Below are positions 7,231-16,331 of a stretch of 45,813 nucleotides of DNA, piece after piece. Within the stretch, counting starts at the first letter, position 1. Each line of letters opens with the position of its first letter. Under the pieces are notes generated by a model. The model worked only from the letters and a program-made list of their open reading frames with translations, did no database searches and had not been told where the DNA came from. This DNA comes from Thermohalobacter berrensis (lineage in GTDB: Bacteria; Bacillota; Clostridia; Tissierellales; Thermohalobacteraceae). The stretch covers positions 1 through 45,813 of the forward strand of contig NZ_MCIB01000015.1 of assembly GCF_003609645.1 (NCBI RefSeq). The letters are read 5' to 3'. The position numbers and the translations under genes were made by a program.

Positions 7231-7668
7231 ATGGATAAAAAATACTTAGTAGTAGATAAAGAGACTCTTCCAGATATTTTTGAAAAAGTTTTAATTGCAA
7301 AGGAATTATTGAAAAAAGGAAAGGTTAAAGGAGTAACAGAGGCAGTCAAGACAGTTGGTATAAGTAGAAGTACATTTTATAAATATAAAGACCATGTATT
7401 TACTCTTTCTGAAAGTAGCAAGGGTAGAAAAGTAACTATTTCTATGCTTTTATCCCATAAGCTTGGAGTTTTATCACATATATTAAATATAATTGCTGAA
7501 AAAAGGGGGAATATATTAACTATAAATCAAGATATACCAATAAATAATATTGCAAATGTAACTATAACATTTGATATATCTAATTTAACCATAGGATTTG
7601 ATGATATTTTAGAGGAAATAGAAAAATCAGATGGTGTTGTTAAATTAGAACTAATTGCTATGGAATAA
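7231..7668 (+). CDS. pheB: ACT-domain regulator of the PheB/ThrR type
   Basis: A 145-residue protein with an N-terminal helix-turn-helix-like part ([16 protein letters not shown], about residues 46-61) and a C-terminal ACT domain starting near residue 69 ([19 protein letters not shown]), the usual PheB/UPF0735 architecture. Such proteins sit beside hom in many Firmicutes and some act as repressors of threonine-branch genes. The gene has its own promoter and ends 16 bases before the GTG of hom, so the two are co-transcribed. It probably senses an amino acid through the ACT domain; the ligand is not visible from sequence. Confidence 0.88.
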   Translation: MDKKYLVVDKETLPDIFEKVLIAKELLKKGKVKGVTEAVKTVGISRSTFYKYKDHVFTLSESSKGRKVTISMLLSHKLGVLSHILNIIAEKRGNILTINQDIPINNIANVTITFDISNLTIGFDDILEEIEKSDGVVKLELIAME

Positions 7669-7684
7669 GGGGGAGGGAGTATTT

Positions 7685-8962
7685 GTGGAAAATTTGAAAC
7701 TAGGAATTCTCGGTATGGGGAATATTGGGACAGGTTTATATAAGATATTACAAATGAATAGGGAGAAAGTTGAAAATCTACTTGGTAGGAATGTTGAAAT
7801 ACGAAAAGTATTAGTAAGGAATTTAAATAAAAATAGGAAAATTGATATAGGAAAGGAATTACTGACAACAAAAGTAGAGGATATTATAGATGATCCAGAG
7901 ATTGATATTGTTGTTGAATTGATTGGGGGAATAAATCCAGCTGTTGATTATATAAAACGTTCTATTGAAAAAGGTAAACATGTTGTCACGGCTAATAAAG
8001 CAGTAATTGCTACTTATGGGAAAGAGTTAAGAAATTTAGCAGATGAAAAGGGAGTACAATTAAAATATGAGGCTAGTGTAGCAGGAGGTATACCTATAAT
8101 AGATACTTTAATAAATAGCCTTTCATCAAATGATGTAGAAGAAATAATAGGAATTATAAACGGTACTACTAATTATATTCTTACTCAAATGAGTCATTCA
8201 AATATATCCTTTGAAAATGCATTAAAAAAGGCTCAAGAAAAGGGATATGCAGAGGCTGATCCTACTTCGGATGTTGAAGGATATGATGCAGCATTTAAGC
8301 TAACAATATTATCGGCTGTTGCATTTGGTGAAACTATTTCTCCAGATGATATATCTAGGGAAGGGATAACTAAAGTTTGTCAAGAAGATATTAAATATGC
8401 CTCTAAATTGGATTATAATGTTAAGTTATTGGCATCAGCTAAGAAGTATAATAATTCTTTAGAGCTTCATGTCCATCCTGCATTAATTCCTAAAAAGCAT
8501 CCTTTAGCTTCAGTAGATAATGAGTTTAATGCATTGTTTGTTAGAGGTAATGCTGTTGGTGAACTTATGTTTTATGGTAAGGGGGCTGGTTCACTACCTA
8601 CAGGAAGTGCAGTATTGGCAGATATTATAACTATAGGTAAGACAAATAAAATGGAACAAATATCAGATAAGGTTATCACAAATAATGATTTAAAGATAAA
8701 TGGTCAAGGGATAGGTCAATATTATGTTAGGCTTAAGGTGATCGATAAACCTGGAGTATTAGGAAAAATTGCAACAACTTTTGGTGAATATAGAATTAGC
8801 CTAGATTCAGTAGTACAAATAGGAAGAGATGAAAAAATAGTGCCATTAGTTTTTATTACACATGAGATAGAAAAGTTAAAATTAGATAAGGCTTTAGAAG
8901 TAATAAGAGAATTTTCAGTAGTAAAGGAAGTTTCAAGTATATTAAAAGTAGAAAATTTATAA
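7685..8962 (+). CDS. hom: homoserine dehydrogenase
   Basis: Reduces aspartate semialdehyde to homoserine, the branch point to threonine and methionine. The N-terminal Rossmann motif is GILGMGNIGTG, the catalytic domain contains KKAQEKGYAEADPTSDVEGYD, and a C-terminal ACT domain (about residues 345-425) gives feedback control. The frame is open to 7655, but GGGGGAGGG at 7669-7677 selects GTG 7685, giving 425 residues. It follows pheB with a 16-base gap. No thrB or thrC lies beside it. Confidence 0.93.
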   Translation: MENLKLGILGMGNIGTGLYKILQMNREKVENLLGRNVEIRKVLVRNLNKNRKIDIGKELLTTKVEDIIDDPEIDIVVELIGGINPAVDYIKRSIEKGKHVVTANKAVIATYGKELRNLADEKGVQLKYEASVAGGIPIIDTLINSLSSNDVEEIIGIINGTTNYILTQMSHSNISFENALKKAQEKGYAEADPTSDVEGYDAAFKLTILSAVAFGETISPDDISREGITKVCQEDIKYASKLDYNVKLLASAKKYNNSLELHVHPALIPKKHPLASVDNEFNALFVRGNAVGELMFYGKGAGSLPTGSAVLADIITIGKTNKMEQISDKVITNNDLKINGQGIGQYYVRLKVIDKPGVLGKIATTFGEYRISLDSVVQIGRDEKIVPLVFITHEIEKLKLDKALEVIREFSVVKEVSSILKVENL

Positions 8963-9099
8963 ATCTTATATATAGATATATTAACTATTGAAAAACTATT
9001 TACACTATTAACTATATTAGTATATATTAAAATTTATATTATACAATAAGACTATTAGTTATATAAAGAAAGGTTTCATATTTAAATTTATTATATACT

Positions 9100-9327
9100 T
9101 AGAAGCTATGAAGGGCAGTAGTAGATAATATTTTGTTTAAAGAGAGTCGGTGGTTGGTGTGAACCGATAACAAGAGTTGTTGAATCCGGCCTGGAGCTAT
9201 ATAGGGGTAAAAAACCTATGTCGGAGATTTCCGTTATCAAAAAGAGACTACTTTCTTAGTAAAACAAGGTGGTACCACGTAGATTTTTATCTCCGTCCTT
9301 GAAATTCAAGGACGGAGATTTTTTATT
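9100..9327 (+). promoter_or_regulatory. T-box leader, serine specifier
   Basis: A tRNA-sensing T-box riboswitch fills most of the 390-base gap after hom. The T-box motif AAGGTGGTACCACG is at 9266-9279, and the specifier region GAATCC is followed by GGCC and TGGAGCT. The triplet TCC at 9185-9187 has the same position, four bases before the conserved GGAGC-like box, as TGG in the Trp leader and GTA in the Val leader of this window, so it reads serine. The terminator has a long stem (about 9289-9303 with 9305-9319) and T tract to 9326. Uncharged tRNA-Ser should allow read-through into the decayed serA. Confidence 0.92.
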
Positions 9328-9352
9328 TATTAAATTAAAAGGGGGAAGAAAA

Positions 9353-10192
9353 TTGATAAAGAATTATTTTCTATGGGGAAGAAGCTTAAGGTTGTAGGTA
9401 GAGCAGGGAATGGAATAGATAATATAGATATTGATGAAGCAACAAAAAGGGGAGTTGTTGTTGCTAATACACCTGAAAGTAATAGTATATCGGCATGTGA
9501 ATTGACAGTAGGACTTCTACTTGCTCAGGCTAGAAATATATGTAATGCAAACAATTGTTTAAAAACAGGAGGATGGGATAGAAAAATATTTAAAGGTATA
9601 GAACTTTATAATAAGACACTAGGTATAATAGGCCTAGGTAGAATAGGATCATTGGTTGCTAAAAGAATGGCTTCATTTGGTATGAAAATAATAGCCTATG
9701 ATCCATATATATCAGATAAAAGGTTTGAAAGATTTGAAGCAGAGAAGAAAAATACATTACAGGATTTATTAAAAGAAGCAGATTTTATTACTATTCATAC
9801 TCCTAGAACTAAAGAAACGATGGGAATGATAGGAGAAAAAGAGATTAATTTAATGAAAAATGGAGTAAGAATAGTTAATGCTGCTAGAGGAGGAATTATA
9901 AAAGAAGAGCCACTTTTAAAAGGTCTTAAGAGTGGGAAAATAGCAAGTACAGGATTAGATGTCTATCAAAAAGAACCAAGTTTTAACAATCCATTATTTA
10001 AATTAGATAATGTTGTTGTAACTCCCCATATAGGAGCAACTACCTATGAAGCTCAACAAAATGTCGGTATAACTATAGCTAAACAAGTTTTAAGTGCACT
10101 AAAGGGTGAAATAGTTTCAAATGCTGTGAATTTACCAACTTTAAATCGAGAAGATGTAAAGAGTGTAAAACAATATATTGAACTTATGGAGA
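9353..10192 (+). pseudogene. serA: serA (phosphoglycerate dehydrogenase) remnant, both ends lost
   Basis: The open part from ATG 9373 encodes the NAD-binding core of D-3-phosphoglycerate dehydrogenase: KLKVVGRAG, GLGRIGSLVAKR, NAARGG, the KEP loop and TPHIGATT. About 60 N-terminal residues are missing. The ribosome site GGGGGA (9341-9346) leads to TTG 9353, whose frame stops at 9397 after 14 codons, while the SerA frame upstream of 9373 reads DKELFSMGKKLK, the expected joining sequence. So a deletion has joined a start codon out of frame to the middle of serA. After LMEK (10186-10194) the frame enters DUF1015, so the intervening and ACT domains of long SerA, about 200 residues, are also gone. 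ATG 9373 has no ribosome site. Activity is unlikely. Confidence 0.85.
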
Positions 10193-10723
10193 AGTTTAGA
10201 GCTTTTAAAGGTGTAAGGCCAAATGATGAATTGGCTGAAAAGGTTGCTTTATTACTCTATGATGTTATGAATAGGAATAAAGCTAAAGAAAAATTTTATG
10301 TTGAAACTTATGAAGGTAAAGGGACAGTATAAACCAACAAAAAAACATACATTTGGCATGTATCTAAATGAAAAATGGTATAAATTAGTTACTAAAGAAG
10401 GAATATATGATGAAACTGATCCTGTTGATAGGTTAGATGTTACAATTATGCACAAAAATTTACTAGAACCTATTTTAGGAATAAAAGATCCAAGAAGGGA
10501 TAAGAGAATAGATTTTATTGGTGGTATTAGGGGTCTTAAGGAATTGGAAAATAGAGTATCAAATGATATGAAGGTTGCTTTTTCTATGTATCCAACAACT
10601 ATGGAAGATTTGTTAGAGGTAGCTGATGCAGGAAAAATTATGCCCCCCAAATCCACTTGGTTTGAACCTAAATTAAGAAGTGGGTTATTTATTCATAAAT
10701 TGTCAAATTGTAATTTTTACTAA
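10186..10723 (+). pseudogene. DUF1015 gene remnant: central deletion plus frameshift
   Basis: DUF1015 proteins are about 400 residues and often follow serA in clostridia. Here the N-terminal segment (FRAFKGVRPNDELAEKVA to YDVMN, 10195-10272) jumps at about 10280-10292 to a late segment (EKFYVETYEGKG), losing roughly 230 codons. One surplus base near 10312-10322 shifts the frame, giving a stop at 10332. The C-terminal part continues in the next frame (QYKPTKKHTFGMYL, DPRRDKRIDFIGG, MPPKSTWFEPKLRSG) to the stop at 10723. Without its start, middle and frame it cannot make the normal protein. The function of intact DUF1015 proteins is not established. Confidence 0.85.
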
Positions 10724-10816
10724 AAATATTCTTAGTATAAATTAATCTTTTTTGAATACCTTCTATCCTAATAGATAAAAATATAAACGTATAAACTTAA
10801 GTTAGAAGGTGATAAA

Positions 10817-12877
10817 ATGATAACTAAGAAAAAAACTAATAGACTTATAAATGAAAAATCTCCATATTTACTTCAACATGCCCATAACCCTGTGGATTGG
10901 TATCCTTGGAGTGAAGAAGCCTTTGAGAAGGCAAAAAAAGAGGATAAACCAATATTTCTAAGTATTGGGTATTCCACCTGTCATTGGTGTCATGTGATGG
11001 AAAGAGAATCCTTTGAGGATGAAGAAGTTGCTAAACTGTTAAACGAAAATTTTGTATCTATAAAGGTAGATAGAGAAGAAAGACCTGATATTGATAGTAT
11101 TTATATGACCTTTTGCCAAGCATTGACTGGTCATGGAGGATGGCCACTTACAATATTTATGACACCAGATAAAAAACCCTTTTATGCTGGTACTTATTTT
11201 CCGAAGGAGAGTAAGTTTGGTCGTAATGGATTATTAGATATTCTTGAGAATATTAAGGAAGCCTGGCAGAATAGTAGAGAAGAGTTAATAGATGCAAGTG
11301 AAAAAATTGTTAACTCTATTGAAAGTTCTATAGTTGCAGAAAATAAGGTTAAAATTGATAAAGAAACTATCCATAAAACTTTTGAAGAATTAGATTATCT
11401 TTATGATTCTGTATATGGAGGCTTTGGAAATGCGCCTAAATTTCCTATACCCCATATTTTATCTTTTTTGCTTCGATATTGGAAAGTAACTAAAAATAAT
11501 AAGGCCCTTAAAATGGTTGAAAAAACATTAAAATCAATGTATAAGGGCGGTATTTTTGACCATATTGGGTTTGGTTTTTCTAGATATTCAACAGATAGAA
11601 AATGGCTAGTTCCACATTTTGAAAAGATGTTATATGACAATGCACTTCTTACAATAGCTTATACTGAAGCATATCAAGTAACTAAAAATAGTCTATATAA
11701 AGAAATAGCTCAAAAAATATTAACATATATTTTAAGGGATATGACTTCACCTGAAGGTGGTTTCTATTCTGCAGAAGATGCAGATTCTGAAGGAGTAGAA
11801 GGTAAGTTTTATGTGTGGTCAGTTGAGGAAGTAAATGGTGTTTTAAGTGAAGAATTTGGGGAACTTTTTAGTAAATATTACGATATAAGTAAAGAAGGAA
11901 ATTTTGAGGGAAAAAACATCCCCAACTTAATAAAACAGGATATTGATAAAATACAAAATGATGATGACATAAAGAATAATTTAGATATCCTAAGACAAAA
12001 GCTCTTTTTATTTAGAGAAAAAAGAACTCATCCCCATAAAGATGATAAAATCCTAACTTCTTGGAATGGACTTATGATTGCAGCAATGGCAATAGCAGGA
12101 AGAGTATTTAACAGATTACAGTATATCGATGCAGCTAGAAGGGCGGTTGATTTCATATTTAAAAAACTAGTTAGGGATGATGGAAGGCTTCTGGCTAGGT
12201 ATAGAGATGGACATTCTGCATATTTAGGTTATTTAGAAGATTATGCATTTTTAATATGGGGATTAATTGAGCTTTACCAAGCAACCTTTAATATTGAGTA
12301 TTTAGATAAAGCAAAAAAATTAAACGATGAAATGATTAGGCTTTTCTGGGATGAAAAAGATGGAGGCTTCTATTTATATGGAAAGGATAGTGAACAGTTA
12401 ATAGTTAGGCCTAAGGAGATATATGATGGAGCAATACCTTCAGGAAATTCAGTAGCAGCATTAAATATGTTAAGATTAGCCAAATTAACAAAAGATGAAT
12501 CACTTAGAGAAAAGGTTCAAATTATGTTTGAAACCTTTGGAGGAAGAGTAAAAGAATCTCCTAACTCATATACTCACTTTATGATGGCGTTATTATTTAA
12601 CAATGTAGAAAACAAAGAAGTTGTTTTAGCTGGCAATAAAGGAGATAATAGTACTAAAGATTTTATAAAAGAGATAAATAATAGATTTTTACCTTTCACT
12701 ACTGTTTTATTAAATGATAATAATGAAAAATTAGAGAAAATAGTTCCTTTTGTAAAAGAACAAAAGAAAATAGATGATAATGCTACAGCATATGTATGTG
12801 AGAAATATTCTTGTATTGAGCCTACCACAGATATAAAAAGCTTTTCTGGAATATTAGATAAAGAAATTAATATATAA
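10817..12877 (+). CDS. yyaL: YyaL/SPATA20 family protein with thioredoxin-like domain (DUF255)
   Basis: A 686-residue cytoplasmic protein. The N-terminal thioredoxin-like domain (about 1-165) opens with the diagnostic [21 protein letters not shown] and has a CHWC redox motif in STCHWCHVM. The rest is an alpha/alpha barrel resembling N-acylglucosamine epimerases and glycosidases, with repeats such as [12 protein letters not shown] and DGAIPSGNS. The length matches the family. AGAAGGTG precedes ATG 10817. The family is widespread but its activity is not established. It follows the decayed serA-DUF1015 with no terminator between, so T-box read-through could reach it. Confidence 0.9.
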   Translation: MITKKKTNRLINEKSPYLLQHAHNPVDWYPWSEEAFEKAKKEDKPIFLSIGYSTCHWCHVMERESFEDEEVAKLLNENFVSIKVDREERPDIDSIYMTFCQALTGHGGWPLTIFMTPDKKPFYAGTYFPKESKFGRNGLLDILENIKEAWQNSREELIDASEKIVNSIESSIVAENKVKIDKETIHKTFEELDYLYDSVYGGFGNAPKFPIPHILSFLLRYWKVTKNNKALKMVEKTLKSMYKGGIFDHIGFGFSRYSTDRKWLVPHFEKMLYDNALLTIAYTEAYQVTKNSLYKEIAQKILTYILRDMTSPEGGFYSAEDADSEGVEGKFYVWSVEEVNGVLSEEFGELFSKYYDISKEGNFEGKNIPNLIKQDIDKIQNDDDIKNNLDILRQKLFLFREKRTHPHKDDKILTSWNGLMIAAMAIAGRVFNRLQYIDAARRAVDFIFKKLVRDDGRLLARYRDGHSAYLGYLEDYAFLIWGLIELYQATFNIEYLDKAKKLNDEMIRLFWDEKDGGFYLYGKDSEQLIVRPKEIYDGAIPSGNSVAALNMLRLAKLTKDESLREKVQIMFETFGGRVKESPNSYTHFMMALLFNNVENKEVVLAGNKGDNSTKDFIKEINNRFLPFTTVLLNDNNEKLEKIVPFVKEQKKIDDNATAYVCEKYSCIEPTTDIKSFSGILDKEINI

Positions 12878-12907
12878 TTAAGGCACACTCATCTAAGTGT
12901 GCCTTAA
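12878..12907. terminator. hairpin between converging genes
   Basis: TTAAGGCACACT (12878-12889) and AGTGTGCCTTAA (12896-12907) pair perfectly over 12 bp with a six-base loop, between two converging stops. T tracts are weak on both sides, so it may end transcripts less sharply than others here. Confidence 0.6.
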
Positions 12908-12909
12908 AA

Positions 12910-13116
12910 TTATCCTTGTATTTCAAATGTGAAAGGATAAACTTCTTCAGCTGATTTACCTAGTTTATTTGCAAACTTATCAGCATCAATTTCTTCAACA
13001 ACATTGTTATCTTTAAAAACTCTTACATTCCAAACTTGACCATCTTCTTTAATTAGCATTTCAGCAGGATAAGTTGTACCATCGTCAAATTTGATTTTTC
13101 CTTTTTTCCAAGGCAT
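12910..13116 (-). CDS. uncharacterised 68-aa protein
   Basis: Not recognised. The 68-residue soluble protein starts MPWKKGKIKFDDGTTYPAEM and contains a QVWNVRVFKD strand pair and EEIDADKFANKLGK. It has no cysteine and no membrane segment; the pattern suggests a small beta-rich domain with a C-terminal helix. AAAGGAGG seven bases before ATG 13116 makes translation convincing. It converges on yyaL and diverges from rseC, sharing with it the region of TGTAG/CTACA repeats. Confidence 0.75.
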   Translation of the reverse strand: MPWKKGKIKFDDGTTYPAEMLIKEDGQVWNVRVFKDNNVVEEIDADKFANKLGKSAEEVYPFTFEIQG

Positions 13117-13193
13117 AAAAAATCCTCCTTTAAATTAAAAGTTGTATCTATTAATATTGTTTTCATTTATTACATCAATTATTTATTACAATA

Positions 13194-13338
13194 TGTAGCA
13201 AATATGACTACAGTATATTAATAGATATTAAGTTATAACTGTAGTATATCGTACAGCTTTATTTTTATAGTGTAGCAAAACATATAGTAATTATTTGTTT
13301 ATTTTGTAATTTAAAGTTGGAATAAAATTTGCACTACA
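13194..13338. promoter_or_regulatory. cluster of TGTAG/CTACA half-sites between divergent genes
   Basis: The 272-base gap between 13117 and 13388 has no gene but repeats one motif: TGTAG at 13194, 13240 and 13271, CTACA at 13208 and 13334. ACTACAGT (13207-13214) and ACTGTAGT (13238-13245) form a perfect 8-bp inverted repeat with 23 bases between. TACA/TGTA dyads are used by CopY/BlaI-type repressors; that link is only an analogy. Possible control of rseC, the 68-aa gene or both. Confidence 0.45.
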
Positions 13339-13388
13339 TAATATAGTAACTTTTGACTGTTAATTTAATTAATGTAAGGAGGATAATA

Positions 13389-13829
13389 ATGGAACAGATA
13401 GGTTTTGTTATTGAAGCCAATGACGAATTTGCCACAATTGAAGTAAGGAGAATATCTGTTTGTGGGGATAAATGTGGTAGTTGCCAAGGTGGATGTAGAG
13501 TGCCGGTTACAAAAGTCAAAATACCTAATACACTACAAGTAAAAACTGGTGAATATGTTGAACTAAAAATGGAAAATAAGAAAGTTATATATTCAACTTT
13601 TATTGTATATGGTATTCCCTTTATTATGATGATTGTTGGAATGATAGGTAGTTACTTGTTATTTAAAAACTTAAAAATTTCTAAGCATGAGACGTTAAGT
13701 TTTATAAGTGGAATGATTTCTTTAGGTGTTTCTTATTTTATATTGAACTTAATTGATAAGAAAATGAAAGAAAAAAATAAAATAAATATTAAAATGATTA
13801 GAAAAGTTTCATTACAGGAATTAATATAA
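13389..13829 (+). CDS. rseC: RseC/SoxR-reducing-system protein
   Basis: A 146-residue membrane protein. The N-terminal domain carries the conserved cysteine set C25-x3-C29-x2-C32-x3-C36, then two transmembrane segments (about 65-87 and 96-116) and a basic tail. This is the RseC layout, found in Rnf- and Rsx-linked proteins and in redox-signal regulators. AAGGAGG at 13377-13383 selects ATG 13389 rather than the upstream in-frame ATG at 13353. No rnf genes are adjacent, so the electron partner is unknown. The repeat-rich upstream region suggests regulated expression. Confidence 0.85.
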   Translation: MEQIGFVIEANDEFATIEVRRISVCGDKCGSCQGGCRVPVTKVKIPNTLQVKTGEYVELKMENKKVIYSTFIVYGIPFIMMIVGMIGSYLLFKNLKISKHETLSFISGMISLGVSYFILNLIDKKMKEKNKINIKMIRKVSLQELI

Positions 13830-13845
13830 ATTAGATATTTGGTTA

Positions 13846-13876
13846 TAGAAAATATCGCCTATATGATATTTTAATT
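13846..13876 (+). terminator. weak hairpin after rseC
   Basis: AAAATATC and GATATTTT pair around GCCTATAT with TTTTAATT following. The stem is AT-rich, so the call is tentative. I see nothing else in the 226-base gap up to 14055 except the AGGTG ribosome site at 14041. Confidence 0.4.
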
Positions 13877-14055
13877 ACAATCTGTATCGTGGAAGCAGTC
13901 CTTGTTTTTAAATTTAATATTTTAAGTAGTTAAGAATCATTCAATTTTATCTTATTAACTTAATTAATTTACTGGTTTATGAGATATATAATCAAATGTA
14001 ACAAAACAATATAGACTTAATTTTTGAAATTAAATAATAGAGGTGAATGTAGAAT

Positions 14056-16302
14056 ATGAAAACTGAAAATAAAGGAAACTTTAATAATCTTATAGCAATT
14101 TTTTTTACTTCCAAATCATTATTTATTTATGAAATACTAATTACTAGATTATTTTCAACCATATTACATTATCATTTTGTATTTTTAACTGCTTCTCTAG
14201 CTATACTTGGTATAGGTTTTGGAGGTCTAATTGTATATAAGAATAAAAATAGGTATAAGAATAGTTTATTAGCATTCATACTTTCGTTATCATATATAGT
14301 ATGTGTCCTTTTTATATATAAATTACCTTATATAAACGTTTATATAATTTATTCATTAATATCAAGTATACCATTTGTTTTTGGCGGTATGATAATTTCA
14401 AAAGTTTTTTTAGAAAATAATGGGCAAGTAAACAAATTATATTTTGCAGATCTACTAGGTTCAACCTTGGGAAGTGTTTTAATTATTCCTATTATGGACT
14501 ACTTTGGATTTATGGTGACACTTTTTATTGTTAGTATTATAAGTTCCTTAGCTTCATTATTGTATAATGATAATACAATAAAAGGTCTTAAACATACAAT
14601 TTATCTATTTATTTTTATTATGTTAGTTCTTATAATGGAACAGAATTTAATTTTAAATTTAGAAAAAAATTTTACTGCTTATTTTACTAGTCCTACTACT
14701 ATGTACACATATATAAAAGAAAAATTTGATAAAAATGCTAAGATAGTATATACTCACTGGGATTCTATTTCTAGGACAGATGTTGTAGAAGAAAGTAATG
14801 GAGATACAACTATTATAACCGATGGTGGTTCAAGTACCTCTATGATAAAATTTAATGGGAAATTACAAAATGTAGAATATTTAAAAAAGGAAATAGGTTT
14901 TTTACCTTTTACCCTAGGAAACAATGAAAATACACTAATTATTGGTTCAGGAGGAGGAAAAGATGTATTATTAGCACTGTTAGGGGGAAGTAGGAGAATA
15001 GACGCAGTAGAAATTAACGGTTCTATAATTGACGCCGTTAATCAATTTAAAGAATTTAATGGTGATATATATAATTTTGATGGAGTTAATTTATATATTG
15101 AAGATGGGAGAAAATTTATTGAGAAAACTGATAAAAAATATAATAATATATACTTGTCTATGGTTATGACAAAGGCAATAGAAAAAGGAGGATTGAACCT
15201 TTCTGAAAATTATGTTTTTACAAAAGAGGCAATAAGAGAATATTTTAAGCATCTGGAAGATGACGGTTATTTAAGCTTTATGTTTCATAGTACCCATGAT
15301 ATGATTAAAGGAATTAATACAGTTTTGGAAGTTTTGTTAGAAATGGGGGTAAAAAAAGAAAATTTAAATGAACATTTTATTGCGATTAATAGTATAACTA
15401 ATTCAATGGATGAAAAACAAAATTCCAACATAAATATGCCAGTTGTAATATTTAAGAAAACACTATTTACTAATAAGGAATTATCTAACATATATGATGA
15501 AATAGTTAAGCAAGATAGGATAATAATTAATATGCCAGGATTAAAATATATGGATATTTATGAAGGAATTAGCAAAGGAGAATTGAAATTATCGGAGTTA
15601 TATGATAAATTAACAATTAATATTAAACCATCCACTGATGATAGACCTTTTTTCTATAATTTCACAAAAGGATTACCAAATACATTGAAAATATTGCTAA
15701 ACATAACATTTCTTTTAACAGCCACAACATATTTATATATTGTGAAATATCAAAAACTTTTTAGACATGCTGTTTATTTCGGAGCCATTGGGGTAGGATT
15801 TATGATGATAGAGATACCTCTTATACAAAAAAGCATACTTTTTTTAGGTAATCCAGCCAAGGCATTTAGCTATATATTATTCTCTTTATTGTTAAGCTGT
15901 GGTATAGGAAGTTTTTTTAGCACCAAGAAGGTTTTTATGACTAAAGTTAAAGAAAGACAAATTATTTTTATACTTATACCAATTATAACCATGGGATTAC
16001 TAGCTTTAATTCCATTTATAATTAATAATTATATTAATATTGACAATGCTTATAAACTTTTACTAATTAGTATAATTTTGTTTCCTTTAGGTTTTTTCAT
16101 GGGAATGGCCTTCCCAATGGGAATATTTAAATTAAGAGCCCAAAATAATCATAACTATATCCCACTTATGTGGGGAATTAATGGGATAACTTCTGTTTTA
16201 GGCTCCGTGTTAGCTTTAGCTGTATCTATGAGTTTTGGGTTTAATATTGCTATAATTACTGGAGCTTTGTTTTACTTAGCTATTTTTATATTTAACATAT
16301 AA
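14056..16302 (+). CDS. large membrane protein with spermidine-synthase-like domain
   Basis: A 748-residue protein with three parts: about six or seven membrane segments (1-205), a soluble Rossmann domain resembling spermidine synthase and other SAM-binding enzymes (about 230-480), and about six more membrane segments (555-748). The nucleotide-binding loop is LIIGSGGGKDV (about 293-303), followed by DAVEIN and YIEDGRKFI. Where true spermidine synthases have the acceptor motif D-x-[ST]-DP, this one reads YNNIYLSMVMTK, without the catalytic aspartate. Aminopropyl transfer is therefore doubtful; a SAM-dependent or sensory role is possible. The gene lies 29 bases before larE, suggesting co-transcription. 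Confidence 0.8.
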   Translation: MKTENKGNFNNLIAIFFTSKSLFIYEILITRLFSTILHYHFVFLTASLAILGIGFGGLIVYKNKNRYKNSLLAFILSLSYIVCVLFIYKLPYINVYIIYSLISSIPFVFGGMIISKVFLENNGQVNKLYFADLLGSTLGSVLIIPIMDYFGFMVTLFIVSIISSLASLLYNDNTIKGLKHTIYLFIFIMLVLIMEQNLILNLEKNFTAYFTSPTTMYTYIKEKFDKNAKIVYTHWDSISRTDVVEESNGDTTIITDGGSSTSMIKFNGKLQNVEYLKKEIGFLPFTLGNNENTLIIGSGGGKDVLLALLGGSRRIDAVEINGSIIDAVNQFKEFNGDIYNFDGVNLYIEDGRKFIEKTDKKYNNIYLSMVMTKAIEKGGLNLSENYVFTKEAIREYFKHLEDDGYLSFMFHSTHDMIKGINTVLEVLLEMGVKKENLNEHFIAINSITNSMDEKQNSNINMPVVIFKKTLFTNKELSNIYDEIVKQDRIIINMPGLKYMDIYEGISKGELKLSELYDKLTINIKPSTDDRPFFYNFTKGLPNTLKILLNITFLLTATTYLYIVKYQKLFRHAVYFGAIGVGFMMIEIPLIQKSILFLGNPAKAFSYILFSLLLSCGIGSFFSTKKVFMTKVKERQIIFILIPIITMGLLALIPFIINNYINIDNAYKLLLISIILFPLGFFMGMAFPMGIFKLRAQNNHNYIPLMWGINGITSVLGSVLALAVSMSFGFNIAIITGALFYLAIFIFNI

Positions 16303-16331
16303 AAACTATAGAGAATTGAGGGGGTAAAGAT

